DNA from: Bifidobacterium sp. ESL0745 | GTDB taxonomy: Bacteria > Actinomycetota > Actinomycetes > Actinomycetales > Bifidobacteriaceae | Assembly (NCBI RefSeq): GCF_029433335.1 | Contig: NZ_JAQTHX010000002.1 | Span: 124,001 to 188,000 of the forward strand | Reading direction: 5' to 3' | Length of the DNA stretch: 64,000 bases | Part shown: positions 35,948 to 45,663 of the stretch, one piece after another | How positions within the stretch are numbered: the first letter of the stretch is position 1 | How the letters are laid out: the number at the start of each line of letters is the position of its first letter | Notes under the pieces: generated by a model | The model's database searches: none | Seen by the model: the letters and a program-made list of their open reading frames with translations, nothing else | What the model was told of the DNA's origin: nothing | Made by a program: the position numbers and the translations under genes

Positions 35948-37558
35948 GTGTATATCTCACGGCTGGCGCTTGACCATTTTCGGTCGTGGCCGCATCTTGT
36001 CGTGGATTTCACGCCTGGGGTGACCATTCTCAAAGGTGCGAATGGGCTTGGGAAGACCAACATCGTTGAAGCCATCGAAGTGCTTTCCACCGGTTCCAGC
36101 CACCGCACCTCCAGCTCGCTGCCGCTGATCGAACGCGGCGAAGTCAAAGCCACGATTCGTGCCAATGTCAATGAAGGCGGCAACGACGATAATGCCGAAA
36201 TTACCGATATAACGCCGGAAAACGACGGCATTCAAAACGTTGCAAGTGCTGCCAATTTGCCAATCAATAAGGATACTGAAAACGTCGCGGAATCGGGCGG
36301 TGAGAATTCGGAAAGTGCGGCGTCGGCTGGTGGTGCCATATCTCAGGAAAGTGTTGAAAATAGCAATCGTTCTACAGATAACGACGTTCGTGAGACCACG
36401 TATGAAGTGACCATTGCAGCACGGGGAGCCAACCGCGGGCGTATCAATGGTGGTAGTTCCCTTTATATGCGCGATATTGTCGGCAAAGTGCCGAGCGTTT
36501 CGTTTACGCCTGACGATCAGCGGCTGGTGGCGGGTGACCCGTCTGGAAGACGCGGGTTCCTTGACCAGGCCGGATCGTTGCTGGTTCCCGGCTATGCGAC
36601 AAACCTTTCCAATGCCAATAAAATAGCCAAGCAGCGTGCCGCACTGTTGAAGCAACTTGGGCAACGCAGTGAACCGGTGGATGCGCAGAATGCAGCACTG
36701 AACGGCCTGGAAATATGGACGGGGCAGTTCATTGCGGTCGGTGTCGCCCTGACCCGTGCCCGCGCCGGTCTCATTGAACGACTGGCTGATCCATTCTCGC
36801 AAATTTACGATGAATTGGCAGGTAAACCGCAGCATGCGGGACTTTCCTACGCGCCTTCGTTTGAGGAAGTGCTTGACTTTGACCAGCCCGAACCGGAAAT
36901 CAGCAAGCATTATCAACGTCTTTATGCCGGCGAGATAGCGCGTGGACGTAATCTGATCGGCCCGCACCGCGATGATATGACCTTGACGCTCGACGGAATG
37001 CCGGCCCGTGAGTTCGCTTCCAACGGCGAGATGTGGACCATGGCGCTTGCCCTGAAAATGGCACTGTTCAACGAGATTGCGGAGGCCCAGCAAGTCAAGC
37101 CTATTGTTATTTTGGATGATGTTTTCGCGCAGCTCGATGAGACTCGTCGTCGGCAGATCTTCGATTTCGCAATGCAACAGGATCAGGTGCTTATTACCGT
37201 GGCAGCGGCCGGCGATATTCCCATGGATGCCGCTATAGCCGGCAAGGCCGCTATCATCGACGTCGCCGAACTCAAGGCCGACGCGCAGGATGAGAACGCC
37301 GATCTGGTGGCGCAATTGCAAGCTGTACGGGAGGATAAAATGGCTGGCGTTGCTGATGGCAATGCTACGGATGGCCGAAAATCCGGCAAATTGAATGGCG
37401 CTGACATTAATCTAAAGGCCGCCGGTGCCATAGAAGATAGGAATGTTATCAACAGTCGGCGAAGTACTATCTCTGATAATAATAAAAGTAATATATTGTC
37501 GAATGAGGATGATGAAGATGAAGGTTTTTGCGATGACAGCGAGAAGGTGCAATCATGA
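35948..37558 (+). CDS. recF: DNA repair/replication protein RecF, with insertion and tail
   Basis: RecF is an SMC-like ATPase that loads RecA at gaps. Walker A GANGLGKTN is near residue 31, the signature motif around LIGPHRDDMTL near 335 and Walker B PIVILDDVFAQLD near 385, all intact. Two features are odd: an acidic Asn/Ser/Glu-rich insertion at about 77-157 after the first strand, and a C-terminal extension from about 430 to 536 rich in Asp/Ser/Asn. Typical RecF is 360-390 residues. The start is GTG at 35948 behind AAGGGG. It overlaps the DUF721 gene by ATGA. Confidence 0.94.
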   Translation: MYISRLALDHFRSWPHLVVDFTPGVTILKGANGLGKTNIVEAIEVLSTGSSHRTSSSLPLIERGEVKATIRANVNEGGNDDNAEITDITPENDGIQNVASAANLPINKDTENVAESGGENSESAASAGGAISQESVENSNRSTDNDVRETTYEVTIAARGANRGRINGGSSLYMRDIVGKVPSVSFTPDDQRLVAGDPSGRRGFLDQAGSLLVPGYATNLSNANKIAKQRAALLKQLGQRSEPVDAQNAALNGLEIWTGQFIAVGVALTRARAGLIERLADPFSQIYDELAGKPQHAGLSYAPSFEEVLDFDQPEPEISKHYQRLYAGEIARGRNLIGPHRDDMTLTLDGMPAREFASNGEMWTMALALKMALFNEIAEAQQVKPIVILDDVFAQLDETRRRQIFDFAMQQDQVLITVAAAGDIPMDAAIAGKAAIIDVAELKADAQDENADLVAQLQAVREDKMAGVADGNATDGRKSGKLNGADINLKAAGAIEDRNVINSRRSTISDNNKSNILSNEDDEDEGFCDDSEKVQS

Positions 37559-38052
37559 AGCCGCCAATCGCCGAACAGCTGCATCTTGACGAGCGTAAAC
37601 TGCCCGCCGAAGTGTTCAACAGGCTCGCGTCCCGCGCCGGTGCGCGCAAAGACTGGGAAGCGCGCGAGGAAAGTGCGTGGAACAATTTCGGCAAGCCAGG
37701 GCGGGACCCGGGAAAACTCGGCGGGATAATGTCCGTCATCGCCAAAGACGGCGACTGGACCCCGCATTTGAAGCTTGCCCAACTACGCAACCACTGGGAC
37801 CAAGTGGTCGGTCCGGCCATCGCGAGCCATTCCGTGGTCACTGATTTTCGCGACGGCGTACTCACCATCAATACCGAATCCAACGCCTGGGCCACCCAGC
37901 TGACCTATCTCATTCCGCAGCTCACTACGACTATCCGCCAGCGGCTCAAAGGCCTTGAAATCCGTGAAATTCGCGTTACCGGCCCGCAATCGCACAACTT
38001 CAGACGCGGACCTGGTGCTCGACGCTATCCGAATCGCTACATGCGGCGGTAA
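37555..38052 (+). CDS. DUF721 (DciA-like) protein
   Basis: This 165-residue basic protein belongs to DUF721, whose member DciA interacts with the replicative helicase DnaB in bacteria lacking DnaC/DnaI. The conserved part is residues 60-150 (LAQLRNHWDQVVGPAIASHS...GVLTINTESNAWATQLTYL). It ends in an Arg-rich tail. It overlaps recF by four bases and comes before gyrB, the classic actinobacterial arrangement. The helicase-operator role is inferred from the family. Confidence 0.9.
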   Translation: MKPPIAEQLHLDERKLPAEVFNRLASRAGARKDWEAREESAWNNFGKPGRDPGKLGGIMSVIAKDGDWTPHLKLAQLRNHWDQVVGPAIASHSVVTDFRDGVLTINTESNAWATQLTYLIPQLTTTIRQRLKGLEIREIRVTGPQSHNFRRGPGARRYPNRYMRR

Positions 38053-38498
38053 TTCAAGTCGGTTTACTGGTTTTGCTGCCGACGATGAATGTGGTGGTTG
38101 AAAGCCGGACTTTCGCCGATGGTTTTCGTGAGTTCCATCGTTGCTTGCTTACTAATGCTGGTAAACGACATGATAGCCATGTTTATGTGCTGTTTATCAG
38201 CAGCAACGTGCGTTAGTGCTGGAAAACTGCAGGTTATTGCTGGTAAACGGCATGTCGGTGAGATGTATATGCATTTTTCCTGCATTAAAATTTGGCTGAA
38301 TCAAGCATTGTTATTTTCTGATGTAATTAGACAATAAAGGAATTTCATCTTTTGGGGGTAATGCATGGAATGTCCCCTTATCCGAGTAAAATGACTACTA
38401 TATGGTTAAACCTCTGGAAGGCCCCATTATTTGCTTTCTAGAGTGTATCGCCCGCGCAAGAAGCCTTTCGTGCGAGGGAAAATGCAGGAAGGAACCTT
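38053..38498. other. gyrB leader region
   Basis: This 446-base gap upstream of gyrB contains three imperfect copies of a TGCTGGTAAACGRCATG-like unit (near 38156, 38214 and 38238). The gyrB promoter is expected near 38340-38400. An 82-codon open frame (38089-38337) has atypical codon use and no good ribosome site and is not annotated. Confidence 0.5.
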
Positions 38499-40619
38499 GT
38501 GGCAGACTCTGAAGTAAATGCTGAGAACACCAATGCCGCCGATGGTGGTGACAACGAACCCAAAACCGAAGCGCAGATTGCAGCGGAAACCGATGATCTG
38601 GAAGACGCGCAACTCGATGATTCACTCGCTCCCGAACATTATGACGCCAGTGATTTGAGGGTGCTTGAAGGCCTCGAGGCCGTGCGTATCCGCCCGGGTA
38701 TGTACATCGGCTCCACTGGCCCGCGCGGTTTGCACCATTTGGTCTACGAGATTGTCGACAACTCCGTCGACGAAGCGCTCGCCGGCTATGCCACGCATAT
38801 CGAAGTGACCATTCTGCCTGACAACGGCGTGCGCGTGGTCGACAACGGCCGCGGCATCCCCGTCGACGAAGTGCCTGGCGAGGGCGTCTCCGGCGTCGAG
38901 ACGGTGATGACCAAACTGCACGCAGGCGGCAAGTTCGGCGGCGGCGGTTATGCGGTCTCCGGAGGCCTGCACGGTGTCGGCATCTCCGTGGTCAACGCAC
39001 TTTCCACTGAAATCGACGTTGAAGTGCGCCGCCAAGGCTATCACTGGACGCAAAACTTCAAGGACCAGAGGGCAACGGCTCCGCTGAAGCAGGGTGCGCC
39101 CATGGCCGAAGGCGAATCCACCGGCACCTCGGTGACGTTCTGGGCCGATCCCAAGATCTTCGAGACCACCGAATACGACTTCGAGACGTTGCGTTCCCGC
39201 TTCCAGCAAATGGCGTTCCTCAACAAGGGACTTCGTATTACGCTGACTGACGAACGCAAGCACAACGTCGCTGGCGATGAGGTCGCCGGTGAGGATGATG
39301 CCACTGAAGAGAAACCGGAAACCGTCTCCTATTGCTACCAGAACGGCATCAAGGATTACGTCGCCTATCTGGTCAAGTCCCGCAAGGCCACACCGATCGA
39401 GGACGAGGTCATCGACCTTGAGGCCGAAGATCTGAACCTTGGCATTTCCGCCGAAATCGCGCTGCAATGGACCACCGCCTATTCCGAGGCCGTGCACACC
39501 TTCGCCAACACGATTTCCACCACAGAAGGCGGCACCCACGAAGAAGGCTTCCGCGCGGCGTTGACCAGCTTGGTCAACCGCTATGCGCGCGAGAAGAACC
39601 TGCTCAAGGAAAAGGATGACAACCTTTCCGGTGATGACGTCCGCGAAGGCCTCACCGCCGTCGTGTCCGTCAAACTCACCAACCCGCAGTTCGAAGGCCA
39701 GACCAAGACCAAGCTCGGCAATTCCGAAGCCAAGACCTTCGTGCAGCGCGTGATGACCGACCGCCTCGGTGATTGGTTCGATTCTCATCCCAGTGATGCC
39801 AAGAACATCATTCAGAAGGCGCTTGAGGCCTCACACGCGCGTATCGCCGCCAAGAAGGCCCGCGAGAACACGCGCCGCAAGTCTGTTTTCGAGACTGCTG
39901 GCATGCCTGACAAGTTGAAGGACTGCCAGTCCAATAACCCTGAAGAATGTGAGCTGTTCATCGTCGAGGGCGATTCCGCAGGCGGTTCCGCCATTCAGGG
40001 CCGCAACCCGATTACGCAGGCTATTCTGCCGCTTCGCGGCAAGATCCTCAACACTGAACGTGCCTCCATCGACCGCATCATGAAATCCGACACCATCGAG
40101 GCCTTGATTACGGCCGTCGGCGGCGGATACGGCGAGGACTTCGACTTGAACAAAGTGCGCTATCACAAAGTCATCATCATGGCCGATGCAGATGTCGACG
40201 GCGCGCATATCGCGACGCTCAACCTGACGCTCTTCTTCCGCTACATGCGGCCGATGATCTACGCCGGCTATATTTACGTCGCCATGCCGCCGCTGTATCG
40301 CATCAAATGGACCAAGGGCCCGCACAGCTTCGTCTACACCGACGCCGAGCGCGACCGTGTCCTGAAAGAGGGCAAAGAGGCCGGACGCCAGCTGCCGAAG
40401 GGCGAGGGCATCCAGCGCTACAAGGGCCTGGGCGAGATGAGCTATCAGGAGTTGTGGGGAACCACCATGGACCCTGAGCACCGCATCTTGAAGCAGGTGA
40501 CGATCGATGACGCGGCCCAAGCCGACGAGACTTTCTCCATGCTGATGGGCGACGAGGTTGAACCGCGCCGCGAGTTCATCCAGCGTAATGCTCCGAGTGC
40601 GAAGTTCATCGACGCGTAG
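38499..40619 (+). CDS. gyrB: DNA gyrase subunit B
   Basis: This is the ATPase subunit of gyrase (706 residues), which drives negative supercoiling. The GHKL ATP-binding motifs are present (EIVDNSVDEALAG, DNGRGIPV, GLHGVGISVVNALS). The TOPRIM region shows EGDSAGGSA and MADADVDGAHI, and PLRGKILN is intact. The N-terminal 35 residues are an acidic extension. The start is GTG at 38499, after AGGAAGGAA. The last codons are part of a triple repeat that continues past the stop. Confidence 0.97.
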   Translation: MADSEVNAENTNAADGGDNEPKTEAQIAAETDDLEDAQLDDSLAPEHYDASDLRVLEGLEAVRIRPGMYIGSTGPRGLHHLVYEIVDNSVDEALAGYATHIEVTILPDNGVRVVDNGRGIPVDEVPGEGVSGVETVMTKLHAGGKFGGGGYAVSGGLHGVGISVVNALSTEIDVEVRRQGYHWTQNFKDQRATAPLKQGAPMAEGESTGTSVTFWADPKIFETTEYDFETLRSRFQQMAFLNKGLRITLTDERKHNVAGDEVAGEDDATEEKPETVSYCYQNGIKDYVAYLVKSRKATPIEDEVIDLEAEDLNLGISAEIALQWTTAYSEAVHTFANTISTTEGGTHEEGFRAALTSLVNRYAREKNLLKEKDDNLSGDDVREGLTAVVSVKLTNPQFEGQTKTKLGNSEAKTFVQRVMTDRLGDWFDSHPSDAKNIIQKALEASHARIAAKKARENTRRKSVFETAGMPDKLKDCQSNNPEECELFIVEGDSAGGSAIQGRNPITQAILPLRGKILNTERASIDRIMKSDTIEALITAVGGGYGEDFDLNKVRYHKVIIMADADVDGAHIATLNLTLFFRYMRPMIYAGYIYVAMPPLYRIKWTKGPHSFVYTDAERDRVLKEGKEAGRQLPKGEGIQRYKGLGEMSYQELWGTTMDPEHRILKQVTIDDAAQADETFSMLMGDEVEPRREFIQRNAPSAKFIDA

Positions 40620-40704
40620 CGGAGGTGAACAAAACAATACAGCATTGACGCCTAGGCGGAAATGAACGGACGATACAGCCATCGACGCCTAGGCGGAGAT
40701 GAAC
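40607..40704 (+). repeat. Three tandem 36-37-base repeats across the gyrB stop
   Basis: Three near-identical units begin near 40607, 40643 and 40680. Each contains CATYGACGC..TAGGCGGARRTGAAC. The first unit includes the final codons and stop of gyrB; the others are non-coding copies between gyrB and gyrA. Confidence 0.75.
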
Positions 40705-40842
40705 CTGTACGTCAAGATCGTTAGGAATTAATCGGATTCGAATGTGGCCATTGATACCAAAGAATGAATCATAACCACATTCGATACGACGATACCGACG
40801 GAACAACAAACTTAGTGAATCAATACCAACCAAGGATTTACA

Positions 40843-43563
40843 GTGGCAGACGAAAACAACGACAATGATGACAGCGAAGACGCACAGCCTTTGCCCGACG
40901 GCTCCCTTGAGCCGCTGAGCCCACAGGAGGCCGATAACACCGATTACGGCCTGATGAAAGGCGAACGCATCCAACAGATCGACGTCGGCAAGGAGATGCG
41001 CGATTCCTATCTCGCCTATTCCCTTTCCGTGATCGTCGAGCGCGCGCTCCCCGACGTGCGCGACGGCATGAAGCCGGTGCACCGCCGCGTGATCTACGCG
41101 ATGTATGACGGCGGCTATCGCCCCGATCGCGGCTACAACAAGTGCTCCCGCGTCGTCGGCGACGTGATGGGCAAGTACCACCCGCACGGCGATTCCGCCA
41201 TTTACGACACGTTGGTGCGTATGGCCCAGTCGTGGTCGATGCGCTACATGCTGGTCGATGGACAGGGCAACTTTGGCTCCCCGGGCGACGACCCCGCGGC
41301 CGCCATGCGTTACACCGAGTGCCGCATGGCACCGCTCGCGATGGAAATGGTGCGTGACATCGACAAGGACACCGTCGATTTCGTGCCGAACTACGACGGC
41401 AAGACGCAGGAGCCGACCGTGCTCCCCGCCCGCTTCCCGAACCTTCTGGTCAACGGTTCCTCTGGCATCGCCGTGGGCATGGCCACCAATATCCCGCCGC
41501 ACAACATGCGCGAGGTCGCCGACGGCGTGCACTGGGCTCTCGATCACCCGGAAGCCACCAAGGAAGAGCTGCTCGAGGCGCTGCTGCAGCGCATTAAGGG
41601 CCCGGACTTCCCCACTGGCGCCACGATTCTCGGCCACAAGGGCATTGAGAAGGCCTACCGTACCGGCCGTGGCCTTATTACCATGCGCGCGGTGGTCAAC
41701 ACCGAGGAAATCAAGGGCCGCATGTGCCTCGTGGTCACCGAGCTGCCGTACCAGGTCAACCCCGACCGCCTCGCCGCCTCGATCCGCGACGCCGTGCGCG
41801 ACGGCAAGATCCAGGGCATCGCCGACATGCGCGATGAGACTTCCGGCCGTACAGGCCAGCGCCTTGTGCTCATTCTGAAGCGCGACGCCGTGCCGAAGGT
41901 CGTGCTGAACAACCTTTACAAGCACACCCAGCTGCAGGAGACGTTCGGCGCGAACATGCTTGCGCTGGTCGACAACGTGCCGCGCACCCTTTCGCTTGAT
42001 GCCTTCGTAAGCCACTGGGTCAACCACCAGCTCGAAGTCATCGACCGGCGTACCCGCTATTTGAAGCGTGAGGCCGAAGACCGCGACCACATCCTGCAGG
42101 GCTACCTGAAGGCCCTCGACATGATCGAGGAAGTCATCGCCCTGATCCGCGCCTCCAAGGACGTCGAAACCGCTCGCACCGGCCTCGAAGACCTACTCGG
42201 CGTGGACGATGTGCAGGCCGACGCGATTCTCGCGATGCAGCTGCGTCGTCTCGCCGCTCTGGAACGTCAGAAGATCGTCGACGAACACAACGAGCTGATG
42301 AAGAAGATCGCCGATTACAACGACATCCTCGCCAGCCCCGAACGCGAACGCAAGATCGTGGGCGACGAGCTCGACGAGATCGTGGCCAAGTACGGCGACG
42401 ACCGCCGCACCAAGATCCTGCCGTTCTCCGGCGAAATGAGCGACGAAGACCTCATCGCCGACGAAAACGTGGTCGTCACCGTGACGCATTCCGGCTTCGT
42501 CAAGCGCACCAAGGCCGACGAATATCGCGCCCAGCACCGCGGCGGCAAGGGCATCAAGGGTGCCAAGCTGCGTCAGGACGACGTGGTCGACCACTTCTTC
42601 TTGACCTCCACGCATAACTGGATTCTCTTCTTCACCAACCGCGGCCGCGTCTTCAGGCTCAAGGCCTACGAGCTGCCGGAAGGCTCCCGCGATTCCAAGG
42701 GCCAGCACGTGGCCAACCTGCTGCAGCTCTCCCCCGACGAGACCATCCAGGCCGTGCTTTCGATCCCCGATTACGAAATCGCCAAGTACCTGGTGCTCGC
42801 CACCCGTTCCGGCAAGGTCAAGAAGACCCCGCTGGCACAGTACGATTCCACCCGTCAGGGCGGCCTCATCGCCGTGCGCCTGATGGAGGACCCGGAGACC
42901 GGCGAGCCGGCCGACGAGCTGATCGGCGCGACGCTGTGCAACGCGGATGACGACATCATCCTCGTCTCCAAACACGGCATGAGCCTCAAATTCAAGGCCG
43001 ACGACGAGCAGCTGCGCCCGATGGGCCGTCAGACCGCCGGCGTGCAGGGCATGAAGTTCCGCGACGGCGACGAGCTGCTGGCGATGGACGTGATCCGTGC
43101 CGACATGGAAGACGACTTGAGCCTCTTGGTGGTCACCAACGAGGGCTTCGCCAAGCGCACCTCCATCAGCCAGTACCGCCTCCAGGGCCGCAACGGCTTC
43201 GGCGTCAAGGCGCTGCAGATGAACGAAGGCCGCGGCGAACTGGTGGGCGCGGTCATCGTGGCCGACTCCGACCAGATCCTCGCCATCATGAAGTCCGGCA
43301 AGGTCATCCGCTCCGACGTCTCCGAGGTCAAGCGCACCGGTCGTAATACGCAAGGTGTGACGCTCGCCAAGCCCGACAAGGGCGATGAGATCCTCTCCAT
43401 CGCGCGTAACACCGATACGGACGATGATGACGACGAAAATGCCGATGACGCAGATGCTGACGATAAGTCCGGCAATGCCGATTCCTCTAATTCCGACGCC
43501 GCTGCCCAAACAAGCGATGATTCGGCTTCATCTTCTGACGAAGGTGACGAAGCGACCGAGTGA
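40843..43563 (+). CDS. gyrA: DNA gyrase subunit A
   Basis: This subunit (906 residues) cuts and rejoins DNA. The catalytic Tyr is in AAMRYTECR near residue 155. The quinolone-determining segment reads [10 protein letters not shown], with the wild-type Ser and Asp. The C-terminal beta-pinwheel carries the GyrA box QHRGGKG near 565, with His in place of the more common Arg. The last 60 residues are an acidic Asp/Ser/Ala tail. The start is GTG at 40843 after AAGGA. A strong hairpin follows the stop. Confidence 0.97.
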   Translation: MADENNDNDDSEDAQPLPDGSLEPLSPQEADNTDYGLMKGERIQQIDVGKEMRDSYLAYSLSVIVERALPDVRDGMKPVHRRVIYAMYDGGYRPDRGYNKCSRVVGDVMGKYHPHGDSAIYDTLVRMAQSWSMRYMLVDGQGNFGSPGDDPAAAMRYTECRMAPLAMEMVRDIDKDTVDFVPNYDGKTQEPTVLPARFPNLLVNGSSGIAVGMATNIPPHNMREVADGVHWALDHPEATKEELLEALLQRIKGPDFPTGATILGHKGIEKAYRTGRGLITMRAVVNTEEIKGRMCLVVTELPYQVNPDRLAASIRDAVRDGKIQGIADMRDETSGRTGQRLVLILKRDAVPKVVLNNLYKHTQLQETFGANMLALVDNVPRTLSLDAFVSHWVNHQLEVIDRRTRYLKREAEDRDHILQGYLKALDMIEEVIALIRASKDVETARTGLEDLLGVDDVQADAILAMQLRRLAALERQKIVDEHNELMKKIADYNDILASPERERKIVGDELDEIVAKYGDDRRTKILPFSGEMSDEDLIADENVVVTVTHSGFVKRTKADEYRAQHRGGKGIKGAKLRQDDVVDHFFLTSTHNWILFFTNRGRVFRLKAYELPEGSRDSKGQHVANLLQLSPDETIQAVLSIPDYEIAKYLVLATRSGKVKKTPLAQYDSTRQGGLIAVRLMEDPETGEPADELIGATLCNADDDIILVSKHGMSLKFKADDEQLRPMGRQTAGVQGMKFRDGDELLAMDVIRADMEDDLSLLVVTNEGFAKRTSISQYRLQGRNGFGVKALQMNEGRGELVGAVIVADSDQILAIMKSGKVIRSDVSEVKRTGRNTQGVTLAKPDKGDEILSIARNTDTDDDDDENADDADADDKSGNADSSNSDAAAQTSDDSASSSDEGDEATE

Positions 43564-43620
43564 CGCAGAATAACTGAGCGAAACAGGATAGATAACCGAA
43601 TCGCTCAACGGCACGACAAT

Positions 43621-43661
43621 GCTGCGGCCGCTGATACCAATAAGGTACTGGCGGCCGCAGC
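43621..43661 (+). terminator. gyrA terminator
   Basis: A perfect 11-base GC-rich stem (43621-43631 with 43651-43661) encloses a second short stem and is followed by GTTCTTA. It lies 58 bases after the gyrA stop. Confidence 0.8.
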
Positions 43662-43718
43662 GTTCTTATGAGATGATTGTATGAACAATGTTGAACGATG
43701 ATGTTGGCGAGGTGGGCG

Positions 43719-43949
43719 ATGAAAAAGATACAAATCGTAGTGTCTGGCGTTATCGCTTGTCTGGTTTTGGCAGGTGCCGGTCTTGCAGTGTATCTGAATC
43801 CGGTTTCATCAAGCGATTCCGATTCGTCATCATCTGGCAGCTCGAGCGTGCGTCGCAACGAAAGCTCGGATCCGAACCGGAATTCGGACTATTGGACCGA
43901 AGAACGAATGCGCAACGCCAAGCCGGAGCATATGCCGACCGTTGATTAA
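43719..43949 (+). CDS. Small single-pass membrane or secreted protein
   Basis: The start is ATG at 43719, preceded by GAGGTGGGCG; earlier starts have no ribosome site. The 76-residue product has a hydrophobic N-terminal helix (about residues 4-26), then a Ser/Asp-rich segment (SSSDSDSSSSGSSS) and a charged end (YWTEERMRNAKPEHMPTVD). The Cys in the helix is not in a standard lipobox. I do not recognise the family. It stands between the gyrA terminator and the DUF3566 gene. Confidence 0.6.
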   Translation: MKKIQIVVSGVIACLVLAGAGLAVYLNPVSSSDSDSSSSGSSSVRRNESSDPNRNSDYWTEERMRNAKPEHMPTVD

Positions 43950-44093
43950 ACGATTTATCAGGATTATCTGCTGCAAAAATCCGATCAATGGGAGCAATCC
44001 TTTCGTCCCCGAAGACTGATAGCCTCGTACAAGGTTGTTTTGCGTGAAAATAGGCGATTTTCCGCAGTTTGTGTGGTGTGTCAAGGAGAAATG

Positions 44094-44648
44094 ATGAGCG
44101 AAAACGTTGACGACAAGCAGTCTCGTCAAACAAGAAGTACAAGTGGTGGTGCGTCCGAATCCGAACGCTCCCCGCGCGTTGCCCGTTCCGTCCTTGGCGA
44201 AAGTTCAGTTTCGAAGTCCGAATCCAACGCTTGGCCGGTCAACGGCAACAAGTCGGCCGGCAAAAGTCAGCGTAAGCGCACCCCCCGCGCACGTCGGATG
44301 AGCCTTTCGCTCACCCGCGTCGATGCGTGGTCGGTCGCCAAAGTCACGCTTCTGCTTTCCGTGGCGGCCGGCATCATCCAGATCGTGGCGGTTGCGCTTA
44401 TCTGGGCGCTTTTGAACGTGGTTGGCGTTTTCGACCAGGTCACGCAGATCGTCTCGTCGACCGGCCTCGATACTGGCGGCTTCAATTTAGCCAGCATTTT
44501 CTCGTTGGGTACGGTTTTGAGCGCCGTCACCATTCTCTCGATTGTGGAAGTGGTTGTCGCCACGTTGTTCGCCGTTATCATCGCGGCTCTTTATAATGTA
44601 ATCAGCCAGCTTGTGGGAGGTGTGCACGTTACCCTCGGTGATGACTGA
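44094..44648 (+). CDS. DUF3566 transmembrane protein
   Basis: This protein of about 184 residues has a Ser/Arg/Lys-rich cytoplasmic region (1-75) and a DUF3566 domain (about 76-184) with two membrane helices (VAKVTLLLSVAAGIIQIVAVAL and a second near 140-165). The gene downstream of gyrA in mycobacteria and many actinobacteria belongs to this family; function is unknown. ATG codons at 44091 and 44094 are both possible; the second is five bases from AAGGAG and is preferred. Confidence 0.88.
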   Translation: MSENVDDKQSRQTRSTSGGASESERSPRVARSVLGESSVSKSESNAWPVNGNKSAGKSQRKRTPRARRMSLSLTRVDAWSVAKVTLLLSVAAGIIQIVAVALIWALLNVVGVFDQVTQIVSSTGLDTGGFNLASIFSLGTVLSAVTILSIVEVVVATLFAVIIAALYNVISQLVGGVHVTLGDD

Positions 44649-44694
44649 TAAAATGATGAAATGTTGTTGAATCAGTGATTATGGGACGCATCCA

Positions 44695-45468
44695 ATGACA
44701 AATAGACGTTCAACCGGTCGGTTAGATAAACATGCTTCTGGCAGTGTTTCGTCTAGAAGAAAGCGTAAAAACCGGCACGGTCCAACTCACGCAAAGAACG
44801 CTTCGAAGAATACTTCCGGTCGCGGTCCAACTCACGCAAAAAAAGCTTCCGGTCGTGTAGGTTCCCAGGACGTCATTTCCGTTCTTTTTTATTGCCTGAT
44901 TGCCGTCGTCATCGTCAGTCTTCTGCGTATTTTCGTCCTCGGCCTTTATGTCGTCCCTTCCAGATCGATGGAGAACTCGCTGACTGTCGGCGATCATATC
45001 ATCACCAACCGCCTGGCCAAACCTGTGTTGAAATTGAAACGCGGCGATGTGATCGTGTTCAAGGATCCTTCGAACTGGTTGAAATCCGAAAATGCCTTCG
45101 CTTCCAATGATCTGGTCAAAAGGCTGATCGGCCTGCCTGGTGACGTGGTGGCCTGCAAGGGTGACGGTTCGCCGGTTACCGTCAACGGCGTCGCGATCGA
45201 CGAGTCCTCTTATTTGAAAGCCGGCGTTACGCCAAGCAAGTTCGCCTTCAAAGTCAAGGTGACCGAGGGCAATGTGTTCGTACTGGGCGACAACCGTGCC
45301 AATTCCGCGGATTCTCGCTACCATCCCAACGACGGCAATTATGGCCTCGTCCCGCTTGATCGAATCAAGGGTGTCGCTATGCTGACGTACATGCCCACCA
45401 GTCGGTTCGGCGTGATTCACGCGCATCACGACGTGTTCGCCAAGGTAGGCGGCATCCCGCATATATAG
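44695..45468 (+). CDS. lepB: Signal peptidase I
   Basis: This membrane protease cleaves signal peptides from exported proteins. One helix (about 60-85) is followed by the catalytic Ser91 in PSRSMENSL and the general-base Lys142 in KRLIGLPGD. Box E (GDNRANSADSR) lies near residue 200. Length is 257 residues. The N-terminal 55 residues are basic and contain two copies of GPTHAK encoded by an exact 18-base repeat. It probably processes the pilins and giant adhesins encoded nearby. The ribosome site is weak. Confidence 0.94.
   Translation: MTNRRSTGRLDKHASGSVSSRRKRKNRHGPTHAKNASKNTSGRGPTHAKKASGRVGSQDVISVLFYCLIAVVIVSLLRIFVLGLYVVPSRSMENSLTVGDHIITNRLAKPVLKLKRGDVIVFKDPSNWLKSENAFASNDLVKRLIGLPGDVVACKGDGSPVTVNGVAIDESSYLKAGVTPSKFAFKVKVTEGNVFVLGDNRANSADSRYHPNDGNYGLVPLDRIKGVAMLTYMPTSRFGVIHAHHDVFAKVGGIPHI
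44778..44840 (+). repeat. 18-base direct repeat inside lepB
   Basis: CGGTCCAACTCACGCAAA occurs at 44778-44795 and 44823-44840, a 45-base (15-codon) period that keeps frame. It encodes the duplicated GPTHAK segment in the cytoplasmic tail of signal peptidase. Confidence 0.85.
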
Positions 45469-45663
45469 GCCGGGTGATCTGTAGAAATCAGATGGATTAT
45501 GGTGCGCCGAACAGGCGTATTGTAAGTTATTTGTGGTGAAATTTATCGGTACATATTCCGTCGGCCACGTCTGCCAATACCGTTTTGAGACCGGCTTTAT
45601 TGTTTGGCCGGGGTGATTTTTGCGTTGTGACTGTACGGCATTTCGTAAACCTCGTCCGCTAGA

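Noticed and set aside
38089..38337. 82-codon frame upstream of gyrB with a hydrophobic stretch
   Set aside because: It has no convincing ribosome site, Cys/Met-rich atypical composition and overlaps short imperfect repeats; it is more likely leader DNA.
40606..43509. Long antisense frames over gyrA
   Set aside because: These are codon-bias shadows of a certain gene.
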